A DNA stretch of 64,000 bases, taken from assembly GCF_026341035.1 (NCBI RefSeq), contig NZ_JAPEOQ010000001.1, positions 3,968,001 through 4,032,000 on the forward strand, in the 5' to 3' direction. A program made the position numbers and the translations under genes. Below the pieces are notes generated by a model. It made no database searches. It saw only the letters and a program-made list of their open reading frames with translations, and was not told the DNA's origin. Source of the stretch: Streptomyces sp. NBC_01016 (GTDB lineage: Bacteria; Actinomycetota; Actinomycetes; Streptomycetales; Streptomycetaceae). Each line of letters opens with the position of its first letter. The stretch's first letter is position 1. Positions 1 through 8,683 of this stretch are shown here, one piece after another.

Positions 1-71
1 CCGTAGGAGCCGAGCCAGCCGGCGACCGCGTCGACGTCGACCCCGAGGGCTATCTGGATGTCCTTGGGCAT
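1..71 (-). CDS. Polysaccharide deacetylase family protein, N-terminal fragment
   Basis: Only the first 23-24 codons lie in the window; the gene runs off the left edge. The start is the ATG at 71-69. The visible protein begins MPKDIQIALGVDVDAVAGWL, which matches my memory of the N-terminus of actinobacterial polysaccharide deacetylase (NodB-fold, allantoinase-like) proteins, where an early GVDVDA stretch supplies metal-binding Asp residues. It lies 19 bases downstream of the racemase-type gene on the same strand, so it is probably the third gene of the GntR-controlled transcript. Too little is visible to say more about substrate. Confidence 0.6.
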   Translation of the reverse strand, partial: MPKDIQIALGVDVDAVAGWLGSY

Positions 72-90
72 GGGTGAACTGCTCCTCAAG

Positions 91-1293
91 TTACGGGAGT
101 TGGGCGGTGAGTTCGGTGGTGGCCGCCGCGAGGGCCTGCCGGTCGGTGTCCGTCCAGTCGCGCTCGCGGGTGCTGTGGACGGAGATCCAGCCGGTGAGCG
201 CGGTGCGGGTCTGTACGGTGCCGGTCTGTACGGGCGAGAGCATCTGGGCGCGTACGCCGTATACGTCGATCAGCGCCTCGGGCGGGTGCGGGGCCTCGCG
301 GAAGTGCGGCTGCACCAGCGCCCGGCGCTCGGCCTCCAGCCACTCGACCGTGTTCAGGCGGCGCTGGTCGAGCGAGGCGTCGCGGCGGATGGAGCGCACG
401 CCGGGGCCCAGGGCCTCGCCCGCGGTGAGGTCGACGTGCAGCCCGTGTTCGGGCAGGTCGACGCGGAACGTCGTGCGGTCGGCGCCGGTCGCCGCCAGCA
501 GCGTCTCCAAAGTGCTCTGAACCTGTGCGCGCAGGCTGCCGTCGCGCAGCAGCTGCCCGTGCCCGGACCACGACGGACGCGCCCCGGCAAGGTCGAGCGC
601 CCGCCACAGCGTCGCGCTCACCGAGTCGAACACCGGGAGATCCAGGGCCCGTTCGAGCCGGTCAGCCTCGAAGGCGCCGTACACGTTCGTGCAGACGACG
701 GCGACGGCCTGCGCGCCGTCGGTGGCCGCCGCCTCGATCTGGCGGGCCACGTCGGCGGGCGGGATCCGGGCGAAGGCCTCGTTGTCGTGCTCGCCGAAGG
801 GCTCCGCGAGCACGCACTCCAGGCCCTCCTTCGCGTACGTCGACACGATCGCGTCGGCCACGTCGCGGGTGTAGGGCAGGGCGAGGCCGAGCCTGCTCAC
901 CCCGTAGGCGGCGCAGGCGTCGAGCAGCGCGAGCGTCGAGGTCGTCGCCGGGATGCCGGTCTCCGCGGTGAGCGCGGCGGCGAGGGCACGGTCCCGCTCG
1001 ATGCCGAGCCAGGACCCCGACGTCCCGTTCCACACCAGGACATCGACCTTGGCGTCGGCCAGCTGCCGGGCCGCCGCGAGCATCGGCTCGGGGGCGAACT
1101 GGGCGTCGCTGCCCGTGTCGAGGGCGATCCGGGTGACCGGCACCCGCGCGAAGTGCGCGGTGGCGATCCCCGGCGCGCCCTGCAACAGCCCGTACGTCAC
1201 GGGTTCGAGGCAGGTGTTGGAGGACGGCGTGAGCATGCCTACGCGCAACGGGCGACGGTTCTCGCTCAACGAATGATTCACCGGATGATTCAT
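91..1293 (-). CDS. Asp/Glu racemase superfamily enzyme (maleate isomerase-like) with C-terminal GAF-like domain
   Basis: A 400-residue protein. The first ~240 residues have the fold signature of maleate cis-trans isomerase / arylmalonate decarboxylase: GMLTPSSNTCLEP near the N-terminus with the first candidate catalytic Cys, LVWNGTSGSWLG in the middle, and VVCTNVYGA with the second Cys. The remaining ~150 residues look like a GAF-type sensor domain (QRRLNTVEWLEAERRALVQ, then a C-terminal DWTDTDRQALAAATTELTAQ helix). Family enzymes isomerise or decarboxylate small dicarboxylates using Cys residues; the real substrate here is unknown. The start ATG (1293) overlaps the transporter stop by four bases (ATGA), implying translational coupling. 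The extra domain is longer than single-domain family members and may sense a ligand. Confidence 0.75.
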   Translation of the reverse strand: MNHPVNHSLSENRRPLRVGMLTPSSNTCLEPVTYGLLQGAPGIATAHFARVPVTRIALDTGSDAQFAPEPMLAAARQLADAKVDVLVWNGTSGSWLGIERDRALAAALTAETGIPATTSTLALLDACAAYGVSRLGLALPYTRDVADAIVSTYAKEGLECVLAEPFGEHDNEAFARIPPADVARQIEAAATDGAQAVAVVCTNVYGAFEADRLERALDLPVFDSVSATLWRALDLAGARPSWSGHGQLLRDGSLRAQVQSTLETLLAATGADRTTFRVDLPEHGLHVDLTAGEALGPGVRSIRRDASLDQRRLNTVEWLEAERRALVQPHFREAPHPPEALIDVYGVRAQMLSPVQTGTVQTRTALTGWISVHSTRERDWTDTDRQALAAATTELTAQLP

Positions 1294-2624
1294 CGGACGA
1301 CGAGCCTCCTCGAGTAGTCGATGACCAGGGACGCGGCGGTGAACAGCAGCGCCGCGCCGACGAAGTACAGCAGCGCCCACGTGTAGGAGCCGGTGCCGCC
1401 GACGATGAAGCCGACGGCGATGGGCGTGACGATCCCCGCGATGTTGCCGGACAGGTTCATGGCGGCGCCGACCACGCCCGCGTTGGCGCGACCGCCGAGC
1501 GTGGAGGGAAGCGCCCAGTACAGGCCCGCCCAGCGCAGGAAGAACAGGACGACGGAGAGCAGCGCGACCGCCGTCATCGCGTCCGGCACCAGGACGACCC
1601 CGAGCAGGCCCGCCGTCACGGCCGCGCCCGCGATCCCCATCAGCGTGCGCAGCACGGTGTTGGCCGCGGTGCCGCGCGAGCGCCAGTGGTCGGCGAGCCA
1701 GCCGCCGATCAGCTCGCCGACGAACCCGGCGCCGAAGATGACGAGCGTGGACCAGCCGATGGACTTGATGTCGAAGCCCTTGGTCTCCGACAGGTACAGC
1801 GGGCCCCAGGTGAGCAGCCCGTAGAAGACGCCGTTGAAGCCCATCCAGCCCAGGCACATGCCCCAGAACGAGCGGTACTTGACGTAGTCGCGCAGCTTCG
1901 CCGGCCGGTCCTCGCCGGGCGCGGCGGCGTCCTCGGCGGCGTGCGCCCGCTCGATGTACGTCGCCTCTGCCTCGTTCACGCCCACGTGCTCGCGCGGGGT
2001 GTCGCGCAGGTACCGCAGGGCGAGGACGCCGGCCGCCACGGTCACCGCGCCCGCGACGACGAAGCTGATCCGCCAGCTGCCCGTCCAGGCGATGAGGCCG
2101 GAGATGGCGATGCCGCCGAGCGCGGAGCCGAGCGGGGCGCCGCCGTCCATGAGGACCGCGCCGCGCCCGCGTTCCTTCGCGGGCAGCCAGTGCGCGCTCA
2201 GCTTGCCGCCGGCCGGCATCACCGGGGCCTCGACCGCGCCGAGCGCGAGCCGGGCCGCGAGCAGCGAGCCGACGCCGGTGGCGGCCGCCGTGGCGCCGGT
2301 CGCGACACCCCAGCCGATGGTGGCGCCGCCGGCCATCCGGCGCGGCCCGAACCGGTCGATCAGCCGTCCGCCGGGGATCTGCATCAGCGCGTACGTCCAG
2401 AAGAACGCGCTCAGGACGAAGCCGGTGACCTCCTTCGACAGATGCAGATCCTTGGTGATCAGCGGCAGCGCCACGGACACGGAGCCGCGGTCGATGTAGT
2501 TCAGCGTGACGATGCCGAGGAGGAGCAGAAACACCTTCCAACGCGTGCGGCTGGGCGGGGACTTGGTGGTTCTCGTGTCCGGTGCGGCCGCGTCGGCGAC
2601 CTGCGGCGGATTGGCTGACTGCAT
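1290..2624 (-). CDS. MFS transporter, anion:cation symporter (ACS) type
   Basis: A 444-residue integral membrane protein with about 12 hydrophobic segments. The opening RTRWKVFLLLLGIVTLNYID, then DRFGPRRMAGG after helix 2, are typical of the ACS family, which takes up organic anions such as hexuronates, galactonate, phthalate or tartrate with protons. The start at 2624 is chosen because AGAGGG lies at proper distance upstream; an in-frame ATG at 2699 would extend the protein through the operator region. It is the first gene of an operon with the racemase-type enzyme and the deacetylase, so it probably imports their substrate. The divergent GntR gene and two TTGGTATRCC sites between them suggest substrate-induced control. 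Confidence 0.85.
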   Translation of the reverse strand: MQSANPPQVADAAAPDTRTTKSPPSRTRWKVFLLLLGIVTLNYIDRGSVSVALPLITKDLHLSKEVTGFVLSAFFWTYALMQIPGGRLIDRFGPRRMAGGATIGWGVATGATAAATGVGSLLAARLALGAVEAPVMPAGGKLSAHWLPAKERGRGAVLMDGGAPLGSALGGIAISGLIAWTGSWRISFVVAGAVTVAAGVLALRYLRDTPREHVGVNEAEATYIERAHAAEDAAAPGEDRPAKLRDYVKYRSFWGMCLGWMGFNGVFYGLLTWGPLYLSETKGFDIKSIGWSTLVIFGAGFVGELIGGWLADHWRSRGTAANTVLRTLMGIAGAAVTAGLLGVVLVPDAMTAVALLSVVLFFLRWAGLYWALPSTLGGRANAGVVGAAMNLSGNIAGIVTPIAVGFIVGGTGSYTWALLYFVGAALLFTAASLVIDYSRRLVVR

Positions 2625-2706
2625 GGCAAACCCTCTGTTGACGGGACCCCGAAGGTCCACGGTCCGGACAGGTGGGCACGCTTGTGACGTGCAGTGCACG
2701 AGCTAT

Positions 2707-2759
2707 GGCATACCAAAGAAAGCGGATCGGACCGTCGTCCGTCAAGGCGTTGGTATACC
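2707..2759. promoter_or_regulatory. Divergent promoter region with inverted GntR/FadR-type half-site pair
   Basis: GGCATACCAA at 2707-2716 and TTGGTATACC at 2750-2759 are inverted copies with one difference, 43 bases apart start to start, between the MFS gene and the GntR gene. The core GGTATACC is itself palindromic. FCD-type GntR regulators commonly bind TnGTnTACnA-like sequences, so the divergent GntR protein is the obvious ligand. Binding is inferred. Confidence 0.6.
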
Positions 2760-2799
2760 GTGAGCATCAATTCACGGGGAGGAAACGGGGGGAGGGCGC

Positions 2800-3498
2800 A
2801 TGGCACAGGCGGGGTCCGGCGAGCCGGGCTGGCTGCGCGATCAGGTCTGCGAGGGCATCAGGGACCGGATCATCTCCGGCCAACTGCGGCCGGGGGACCG
2901 GCTGTTGGAGCGGGACGTCGCCGAGGAGTTCGGGGTGTCCCGGATCCCGGTGCGCGAGGCGATCAGGGTGCTGCTCAGCGAGGGCTTCCTGGAGGCGGTC
3001 TCCGCCCGCAAGATCGTCGTCAAGCAGCTCGCGTTCCAGGACGTGCTCGACCTCTTCGACCTGCGCGAGGCCCTGGAGGTGCTCGCCGTGCGGCGCGCCA
3101 CGGAGCGGGCCCAGAAGCCGCAGATCGCCGCGCTGGGACGGCTGTTGACCAGCGCGGAGCGGGCCACCCGCACCGGGAAGCCCGCCCGCATCTCCCGCGC
3201 GAACACGGACTTCCACCACCACATCGTGGAGATTGCGGGCAACACGCTGCTCGCCAGCACCCTGCAACCTCTGGAAGGCCGGATGCGCTGGCTGTTCCAA
3301 CAGGTCGACGACCCGCACGCGGTGTGGGAGGAACATCAGGCCCTGTACGAGGCGATCAGGACGGGAGACGTGGACCTCGCGGCCGACCGCGCCCTCCACC
3401 ACGTACGCCACTACCGTGAGGTGGCGATGCGGGTGCTGTTCGGCGCGGAGGCCCTGGACGGCCGGGAAGAAGCCACCGGCGCCGCCCGGGAACCCTGA
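2800..3498 (+). CDS. GntR family regulator, FadR/FCD subfamily
   Basis: A 232-residue regulator. Residues ~10-75 form the winged helix (VCEGIRDRIISGQLRPGDRL, then DVAEEFGVSRIPVREAIRVL), which is the classic GntR recognition region. Residues ~85-215 form an all-helical FCD ligand domain with the metal-binding type pattern (DLREALEVLAVR, NTDFHHHIVEIAGN, EEHQALYEAI). The ATG follows a purine-rich GGGGAGGAAACGGGGGGAGG stretch. It is divergent from the MFS operon and probably represses it until a carboxylate effector binds. The gene after it is on the same strand but appears unrelated. Confidence 0.9.
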   Translation: MAQAGSGEPGWLRDQVCEGIRDRIISGQLRPGDRLLERDVAEEFGVSRIPVREAIRVLLSEGFLEAVSARKIVVKQLAFQDVLDLFDLREALEVLAVRRATERAQKPQIAALGRLLTSAERATRTGKPARISRANTDFHHHIVEIAGNTLLASTLQPLEGRMRWLFQQVDDPHAVWEEHQALYEAIRTGDVDLAADRALHHVRHYREVAMRVLFGAEALDGREEATGAAREP

Positions 3499-3567
3499 CA
3501 AATGTCATGGGCGGGTCGTGGACGGGCTCACTGCCGCCGCGACCGGCTCCGCGCCGACCATGAACCC

Positions 3568-3969
3568 ATGGACACTCCGGTACCCACCCATCAGGCCCTT
3601 CGCCCCGTCAAGCGGCTCGTCGCCGCGTATCTCGCGCTCAGCGTCGCGACCCTCGTGGCCGTGGTCCTGCTGCGCGACGACTCCTCGGTCGTCGACGACG
3701 CGGTGTGGACCCGCACGGTCCTCGTCGTCGCCAGCGCCGTGTTCACCTACGCCTTCGCCGCCCACGCGGCCCGCGGCTCGCGCCGCGCCTACCTCCGGCT
3801 GCGGCTGGTGACGGCCGTGATGCTCGTGGCCGTCGTGGTGATCGTCGCGCTGCCCGGTCTCTTCCCGGTGTGGCTGCGTGTCGAGCAGAGCGTGTGCGGG
3901 CTGCTGCTGCTCGGTGTCGTGATCATCGCCAACGGCCGGGGCGTCCGCGCCCACTTCCCCTCCCGGTGA
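3568..3969 (+). CDS. Small hypothetical membrane protein
   Basis: A 133-residue protein starting MDTPVPTHQALRPVKRLVAA. Four hydrophobic stretches can be drawn: residues ~15-35 (LVAAYLALSVATLVAVVLL), ~50-70, ~80-100 (LRLVTAVMLVAVVVIVALPG) and ~107-128 (LLLLGVVIIANG). No catalytic motif is visible. It is followed after 38 bases by a sensor kinase on the same strand and could be an accessory membrane component of that system. An upstream in-frame ATG at 3502 would add a poorly hydrophobic, Arg-rich extension and is less likely. Confidence 0.65.
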   Translation: MDTPVPTHQALRPVKRLVAAYLALSVATLVAVVLLRDDSSVVDDAVWTRTVLVVASAVFTYAFAAHAARGSRRAYLRLRLVTAVMLVAVVVIVALPGLFPVWLRVEQSVCGLLLLGVVIIANGRGVRAHFPSR

Positions 3970-4007
3970 CGATGCCGCAGGTCGTCGGCGGTGTTAGCGT
4001 GCCCGCC

Positions 4008-5231
4008 ATGGAGGAGCAGGGGACCGGGGCCGCGGACCGTGATCCGCAGCGCTGGTCCCAGGGCTGGCGGCGGGCGGGACTCGCCGCCGGAATGCTCGCC
4101 TATCCGATCGTGACGGCGGTCGGCGTCGCCCAGTACGCCACGGGCGGGGCGGCCGTCGCCGGTTACGCCCTCCTGGTCGCGTTCTGCTGCTGCTACGCAG
4201 CCGCCATGGCGATGCTGGGCCGGGGCGCCGAGCGGCGGATCACGGCGGTGCTCGGCTGCGTGATGACCGCCCTCTTCCTCGCGACGCTGCCCTTCGCCCA
4301 CGAGTACGCCTTCTTCTTGTGCGCGGTGCTCGTCTCGTTCACCGCGGCGCTCCTGCCGCGGCACGGACTCGTGGTCATCGCGGCCGCGGCCCTCGCCGCG
4401 CTCGTCGTGCCGTGGGCTGTGCGGCCCTGGCACAGCGGACTCGGCTGGCTGGAGGCCATCGCCATCGTCTTCACCGCGCTCACCGTGTACGCGTTCCGGG
4501 AGATCACCCTGTCGAACCGGGCGCTCGTCGCGGCCCGCGCCGAGGTCGCCGACCTCGCGTCCCAGGCCGAACGGGACCGGATCGCCCGCGATCTGCACGA
4601 CCTGCTCGGCCACTCGCTCACCGTCATCACCGTGAAGAGCGGACTCGCCCGCAGGCTCGCGGCGCAGGGGTCGCCGCGCGCCATCGACGAGATCACCGAG
4701 GTCGAGCAGCTCTCCCGGCAGGCCCTGAGAGACGTGCGGGCCGCGGTCACGGGCTACCGGGAGGTGACTCTCGCCGGTGAACTGGCCCGCGGGCGCGAAC
4801 TGTTGCGGGCCGCCGGGATCGAGGCGGAGCTGCCCTCGGCGACCGACGCGCCTGCCGGGGACCGCAGGGAACTGTTCGGGTGGGCCGTACGGGAGGGCCT
4901 GACCAACGTCGTCCGGCACGCGCGGGCGACCCGCTGCACCGTCGAGCTGACCCCGGCGTCCGTGGAGATCCGCGACGACGGCGTGGGCGGCACGGCCGCC
5001 GCGGGCAACGGGCTGACCGGGCTGCGGGAGCGGGCGGCGGCCGCCGGCGGAGCGGTACGGGCGGGGCCGGGACCGGAGGGCGGCTGGGTGTTGCGGGTGT
5101 CCGTGCCCACGTCGCCGCGCGACCCCGCCCTCGCCCCCGCGTACGAAGGCAGCCCGCACGACCGCGCTTCCGCGTACGAAGGATCCCCGCGCGACCCCGC
5201 CCCCGCGCACGAAGGAAACGAGTCCGCATGA
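4008..5231 (+). CDS. Sensor histidine kinase, DesK/NarL type (HisKA_3)
   Basis: A 407-residue membrane kinase. Residues ~15-165 contain five or six transmembrane helices with almost no extracytoplasmic loop. Residues ~185-250 form the dimerisation domain with the phospho-acceptor His at about 197 in RIARDLHDLLGHSLTVITVK. The ATPase domain follows, with N-box GLTNVVRHARATRC and G-box IRDDGVGG. The C-terminal ~38 residues are a hydrophilic Pro/Ala tail with repeated AYEGSP units, outside the catalytic fold. The ATG lies seven bases after TAGCGT, a likely -10 element, so the mRNA may be leaderless. It overlaps the response regulator by four bases. The signal sensed is unknown. Confidence 0.9.
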   Translation: MEEQGTGAADRDPQRWSQGWRRAGLAAGMLAYPIVTAVGVAQYATGGAAVAGYALLVAFCCCYAAAMAMLGRGAERRITAVLGCVMTALFLATLPFAHEYAFFLCAVLVSFTAALLPRHGLVVIAAAALAALVVPWAVRPWHSGLGWLEAIAIVFTALTVYAFREITLSNRALVAARAEVADLASQAERDRIARDLHDLLGHSLTVITVKSGLARRLAAQGSPRAIDEITEVEQLSRQALRDVRAAVTGYREVTLAGELARGRELLRAAGIEAELPSATDAPAGDRRELFGWAVREGLTNVVRHARATRCTVELTPASVEIRDDGVGGTAAAGNGLTGLRERAAAAGGAVRAGPGPEGGWVLRVSVPTSPRDPALAPAYEGSPHDRASAYEGSPRDPAPAHEGNESA

Positions 5232-5833
5232 TCCGGCTGCTGCTCGCCGACGACCAGGACCTCATCCGCAGCGCCCTTTCCGCGCTGCTGGATCTCGAGG
5301 ACGACTTCGAGGTCGTCGCCGCCGTCGACCGCGGCGACAAGGTCGTCGCCGCCGCGCGGGCGCACCGTCCCGACGTCGCGCTCCTCGACATCGAGATGCC
5401 GGGGCGCGACGGGCTCGAGGCGGCGGCGGACCTGGCCGAACAGGTGCCGGAGTGCCGCGTCGTCGTGCTCACCACGTTCGGGCGGGCGGGGTATCTGCGG
5501 CGGGCCATGGCGGCAGGCGCGCTGGGGTTCGTGGTGAAGGACGCGCCGCCCGAGGTCCTCGCCGATGCCGTCCGCCGGGTGGCCCGCGGCCAGCGGGTCG
5601 TCGACCCGGACCTCGCCGCGGCCACGCTGGCGGCCGGCGAGTCCCCGCTGACCCGGCGGGAACGGGACGTGCTGCACGCGGCGCGGGCGGGCGGCACGGT
5701 GGCGGACATCGCGGCGGCCCTGTTCCTCTCGGAGGGGACCGTGCGCAACTACCTGTCGTCCGTCATCGCCAAGACCGGCACGCGCAACCGGATGGAGGCG
5801 GTGCGGGTGGCGGACGAACGGGGCTGGCTGTAG
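5228..5833 (+). CDS. Response regulator, NarL/LuxR family
   Basis: A 201-residue regulator translationally coupled (ATGA) to the kinase. Residues 1-~120 form the receiver: acidic pocket ADDQD near residues 8-12, phospho-acceptor Asp at about 54 in VALLDIEMPGRDG, and VLTTFGRAGYLRRAM further on. Residues ~138-200 form a LuxR-type HTH (LTRRERDVLHAARAG, then FLSEGTVRNYLSSVI). Together with the DesK-type kinase it makes a complete two-component pair. The targets are not evident; the export cassette converges on its 3' end only 17 bases away, so proximity alone does not prove regulation. Confidence 0.92.
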   Translation: MIRLLLADDQDLIRSALSALLDLEDDFEVVAAVDRGDKVVAAARAHRPDVALLDIEMPGRDGLEAAADLAEQVPECRVVVLTTFGRAGYLRRAMAAGALGFVVKDAPPEVLADAVRRVARGQRVVDPDLAAATLAAGESPLTRRERDVLHAARAGGTVADIAAALFLSEGTVRNYLSSVIAKTGTRNRMEAVRVADERGWL

Positions 5834-5845
5834 GGGCGGCGCCCC
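5833..5845. terminator. Short hairpin between convergent genes
   Basis: GGGGCGGCGCCCC forms a five-base-pair stem with a three-base loop, beginning at the last base of the response-regulator stop codon and lying in the 17-base gap before the convergent ABC transporter gene. It could act as a bidirectional terminator, but it has no U-tract and is short. Confidence 0.35.
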
Positions 5846-5850
5846 CGGCG

Positions 5851-8682
5851 TCACGCCATCTGCCGCCGCACCAACTCGTGCAACCGCCCACCCGTATCCG
5901 CCAACAGCTCCTCGGGCGACCCCTGTTGGACCACCCGCCCCGCCGACATCACAACAACCCGGTCCGCATCCATGACCGTCGACAACCGGTGCGCGATGAC
6001 CACCCGCGACGCCCGGAGGGCCTTCGTGCTGTCGATCACGATCCGCTGCGTCTCATTGTCGAGCGCACTCGTCGCCTCGTCGAAGAAGAGGATCCGCGGT
6101 CGCCGGATCAGCGCCTGCGCGATCATCAGCCGCTGACGCTGCCCGCCGGAGACCGCGCCGCCGCCCGAGATCATCGTGTGCAGCCCCATCGGCATCCGCT
6201 TGATGTCCTCCGCGAGGCCCGCCATCTCGGCCGCCGCCATCGCCTCCTCCTGCGTGAAGGACTCGGCGCCGCAGATGCAGTCGAGGATCGACCCGCTCAG
6301 CGGCTGGGCGTTCTGAAGGACGACGCCGCACTGGCGCCGCACCGCCGCCTGGTCGAGCGCCGAGAGGTCCTGACCGTCGTACAGGACGCTGCCGTACGCC
6401 GGGGCGTCGAAGCCGATCAGCAGGCGCAGCAGCGTGGACTTGCCGCAGCCGCTCTCGCCGACCACCGCCACGAACTCGCCGGGCTGGATGGACACGTTCA
6501 CGTCGTCGAGGACCAGCGGCCCGTCGTCGGTGTAGCGGAAGGAGACGCCCCGCGCCTCCAGGGCGCCGGTCAGCTCGCCCGGCTGCGTGGCCGCCTCGCG
6601 GACCTCGGGCTTCTCGTCGAGCACCGGCTTGATCTGCTCGAACATGGGCAGGACCGCGGCCGCCGAGATCAGCGCGCCGGTCAGCTGGGTCACCGACGTC
6701 AGGAGCATCGTCACCGACGTGTTGAAGGTGAGGAAGGACGCCGCCGACATGGAGCCGCGGGCCGGCCCCGCGAGCAGCATGAACATCACGAGCGAGCACA
6801 GCGGGAGATAGACCGAGTTGAGGACCGTCGTCGCGTTCTTGATGCGTCCTGCCCTGCGCTGCAACTCCCGGGTGCGCGCGAACTCCTTCGCCCACGCCGC
6901 GTACGCGAAGCTCTCCGCGCCCGCGACCCGCAGCTTCGGCAGCCCGCGCAGCGTCTGGAACGCCTGGTTGTTGAGCTTGTTGCCGAGCTTCACCAGGCGG
7001 CGCTGCCAGCGCAGTTCGAGCAGGCCGAGCGTGAGGAAGACGGCCGCGACCAGGACCAGCATGCCGAGCGCCGCCATCGCCAGCGGGACGCTGTAAAGGA
7101 GGAGCATGACGAGGTTCATCGCGCCGACCGTCGTCGACTGGACGACGATCGGGCCCACGCCGGACAGCAGCCGTCTGATCGAGCTGATGCCCATCGCCGC
7201 GCTCGCCAGCTCACCCGTCGAGCGGGACGCGAAGAAGCGCGTCGGGAGCCTCAACAACCGGTCCCAGACCGCCGGTTGGAGGACGCTCTCCACTCTGCCC
7301 TCGATGCGCAGCACCGTGAGGTTCTGCAGCAGCATGAACGCCGCCGTCACCACACTGGTGACCACGACCGCGAGGGAGACCTGCGTGATGAGGCTGGTCT
7401 GTGCGTTGGGGACGTACGTGCCGAGGACCTGGCCGGTCGCGATGGGCACGAGCGCGCCGAGGCCCACCGTGACCAGGCCCGCAAGGAGCAGCCTGCGGAT
7501 GTCCTTCGTCATCGACTGCACGCTGAAGCGCATCAGCCGCAGCGGGGTCAGATCGCCGTCGGGGAGCGGGCGGTAGAGCATGATCGCCCGCTCTTCGAAG
7601 TCCTCCGCGTTGTCCTCGTCGACGCGGGTGCGCCGGTCGCCTGCCGGGTTCACCGTCTCGTATCCGCCGCGCCGGTACAGCAGCGCGACCGGGGCCCCGG
7701 ACGAGGCCCGGTAGCCGACCAGCGGGCCCGCGTCGCGGCGCCACCAGTCCCCGGCGAGCCGTACGGGGCGGGTGCGGAGCCGGGAGGCCGTGGCGAGTTG
7801 CTCGACCGGGTCGAGGCGGTCGCTGACCGCGCCCACGTGGTCGGGGTCGACGAGCCGGATGCCCGCCGCGTCCGCGACGACCTTGCAGGCCGCGTACGTG
7901 GCGTCGGCGCCCGCGTCGGAGGAGTTCCGGCGCCCGCGCTTGGTGCCCATGGACGCCAGCAGGGTGCGGTCGGCCTGCTCGCGGACGGCCTCTCCCGCGC
8001 GGATGCCGGCGGCGGCGCGGTCCTCGTGGGCGCTCTCCAGGCGCTCGATCCAGCGGTCGAGCGTGGAGAGCAGCCGCCACTGCTGGTTGACCATGCGCTG
8101 CCACAGACCCGTGTCGACCAGCAGATCGGCCGCCGCGTCCGCCGCGTAGGCGGACCCGTACTGCACGCTGCCGGGCGCCAGTTGCGGCCACAGCACGTCG
8201 TCGTCGCCGAGGAAGGAGTCCCCCTGCACGTCGTGTGCGCCGACGGCGCGCCCGTCGAGCGGCGCCTCGAACAGGACCTGCTGCCCGCGGCCGACCCCGA
8301 GCGCGAAGGCCTCCTCCAGCAGGCTCCAGCCGTACGAACCGGCCGCGTCATAGGAGGCCGGCGGCGCGTACGGCAGCTCGCGCAGCGGGATGCGGCGCAC
8401 CGCGCAGCCGCTCAACGGCCGCCCCACGAGCGTGTGCTGGGTGCCCTCGACCGGGCCGAGCAGCAGCGTGCCCGGCTCCAGGCGGCCCAGGAAGTGCCAG
8501 TGCCCCTGGCTCTGCACGTCCACCGCGAACAGGTCGAGCGCGCCGCCCGCGACGAGCCACAGCACGTGCGGGCCCTCCAGGGGAAGGCTGCGCAGGTCCG
8601 TGCAGTCGACGGGGGCGCCCAGGCCGCCGAAGGCCGCCACCACTTGGTCGGAGGAGGTGAACTCCTGGTGCAGGTCGGTCAT
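5851..8682 (-). CDS. NHLM-type bacteriocin ABC transporter, permease/ATPase subunit without peptidase
   Basis: A 943-residue protein matching the NHLM export-system permease/ATPase subunit. Residues 1-~390 form a long cytoplasmic region in place of the peptidase, beginning with a cyclic-nucleotide-domain-like beta roll (LWLVAGGALDLFAV, FLGRLEPGTLLLG). Residues ~400-690 hold the six-helix exporter domain. The nucleotide-binding domain has Walker A GESGCGKST (~745), signature VSGGQRQRL (~845) and Walker B ILFFDEATSALD. The start at 8682 sits one base after the C39 gene's stop, with AAGGAG inside that gene's end as ribosome-binding site. It probably pairs with the C39 subunit to export the small double-glycine peptide encoded upstream in the same operon. 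Confidence 0.88.
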   Translation of the reverse strand: MTDLHQEFTSSDQVVAAFGGLGAPVDCTDLRSLPLEGPHVLWLVAGGALDLFAVDVQSQGHWHFLGRLEPGTLLLGPVEGTQHTLVGRPLSGCAVRRIPLRELPYAPPASYDAAGSYGWSLLEEAFALGVGRGQQVLFEAPLDGRAVGAHDVQGDSFLGDDDVLWPQLAPGSVQYGSAYAADAAADLLVDTGLWQRMVNQQWRLLSTLDRWIERLESAHEDRAAAGIRAGEAVREQADRTLLASMGTKRGRRNSSDAGADATYAACKVVADAAGIRLVDPDHVGAVSDRLDPVEQLATASRLRTRPVRLAGDWWRRDAGPLVGYRASSGAPVALLYRRGGYETVNPAGDRRTRVDEDNAEDFEERAIMLYRPLPDGDLTPLRLMRFSVQSMTKDIRRLLLAGLVTVGLGALVPIATGQVLGTYVPNAQTSLITQVSLAVVVTSVVTAAFMLLQNLTVLRIEGRVESVLQPAVWDRLLRLPTRFFASRSTGELASAAMGISSIRRLLSGVGPIVVQSTTVGAMNLVMLLLYSVPLAMAALGMLVLVAAVFLTLGLLELRWQRRLVKLGNKLNNQAFQTLRGLPKLRVAGAESFAYAAWAKEFARTRELQRRAGRIKNATTVLNSVYLPLCSLVMFMLLAGPARGSMSAASFLTFNTSVTMLLTSVTQLTGALISAAAVLPMFEQIKPVLDEKPEVREAATQPGELTGALEARGVSFRYTDDGPLVLDDVNVSIQPGEFVAVVGESGCGKSTLLRLLIGFDAPAYGSVLYDGQDLSALDQAAVRRQCGVVLQNAQPLSGSILDCICGAESFTQEEAMAAAEMAGLAEDIKRMPMGLHTMISGGGAVSGGQRQRLMIAQALIRRPRILFFDEATSALDNETQRIVIDSTKALRASRVVIAHRLSTVMDADRVVVMSAGRVVQQGSPEELLADTGGRLHELVRRQMA

Positions 8683-8683
8683 G

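Noticed and set aside
1294..2745. In-frame extension of the Asp/Glu racemase-type gene to 884 residues
   Set aside because: The extension lies within the MFS gene in another frame and has the composition of a shadow frame; the ATGA overlap gives a better start.
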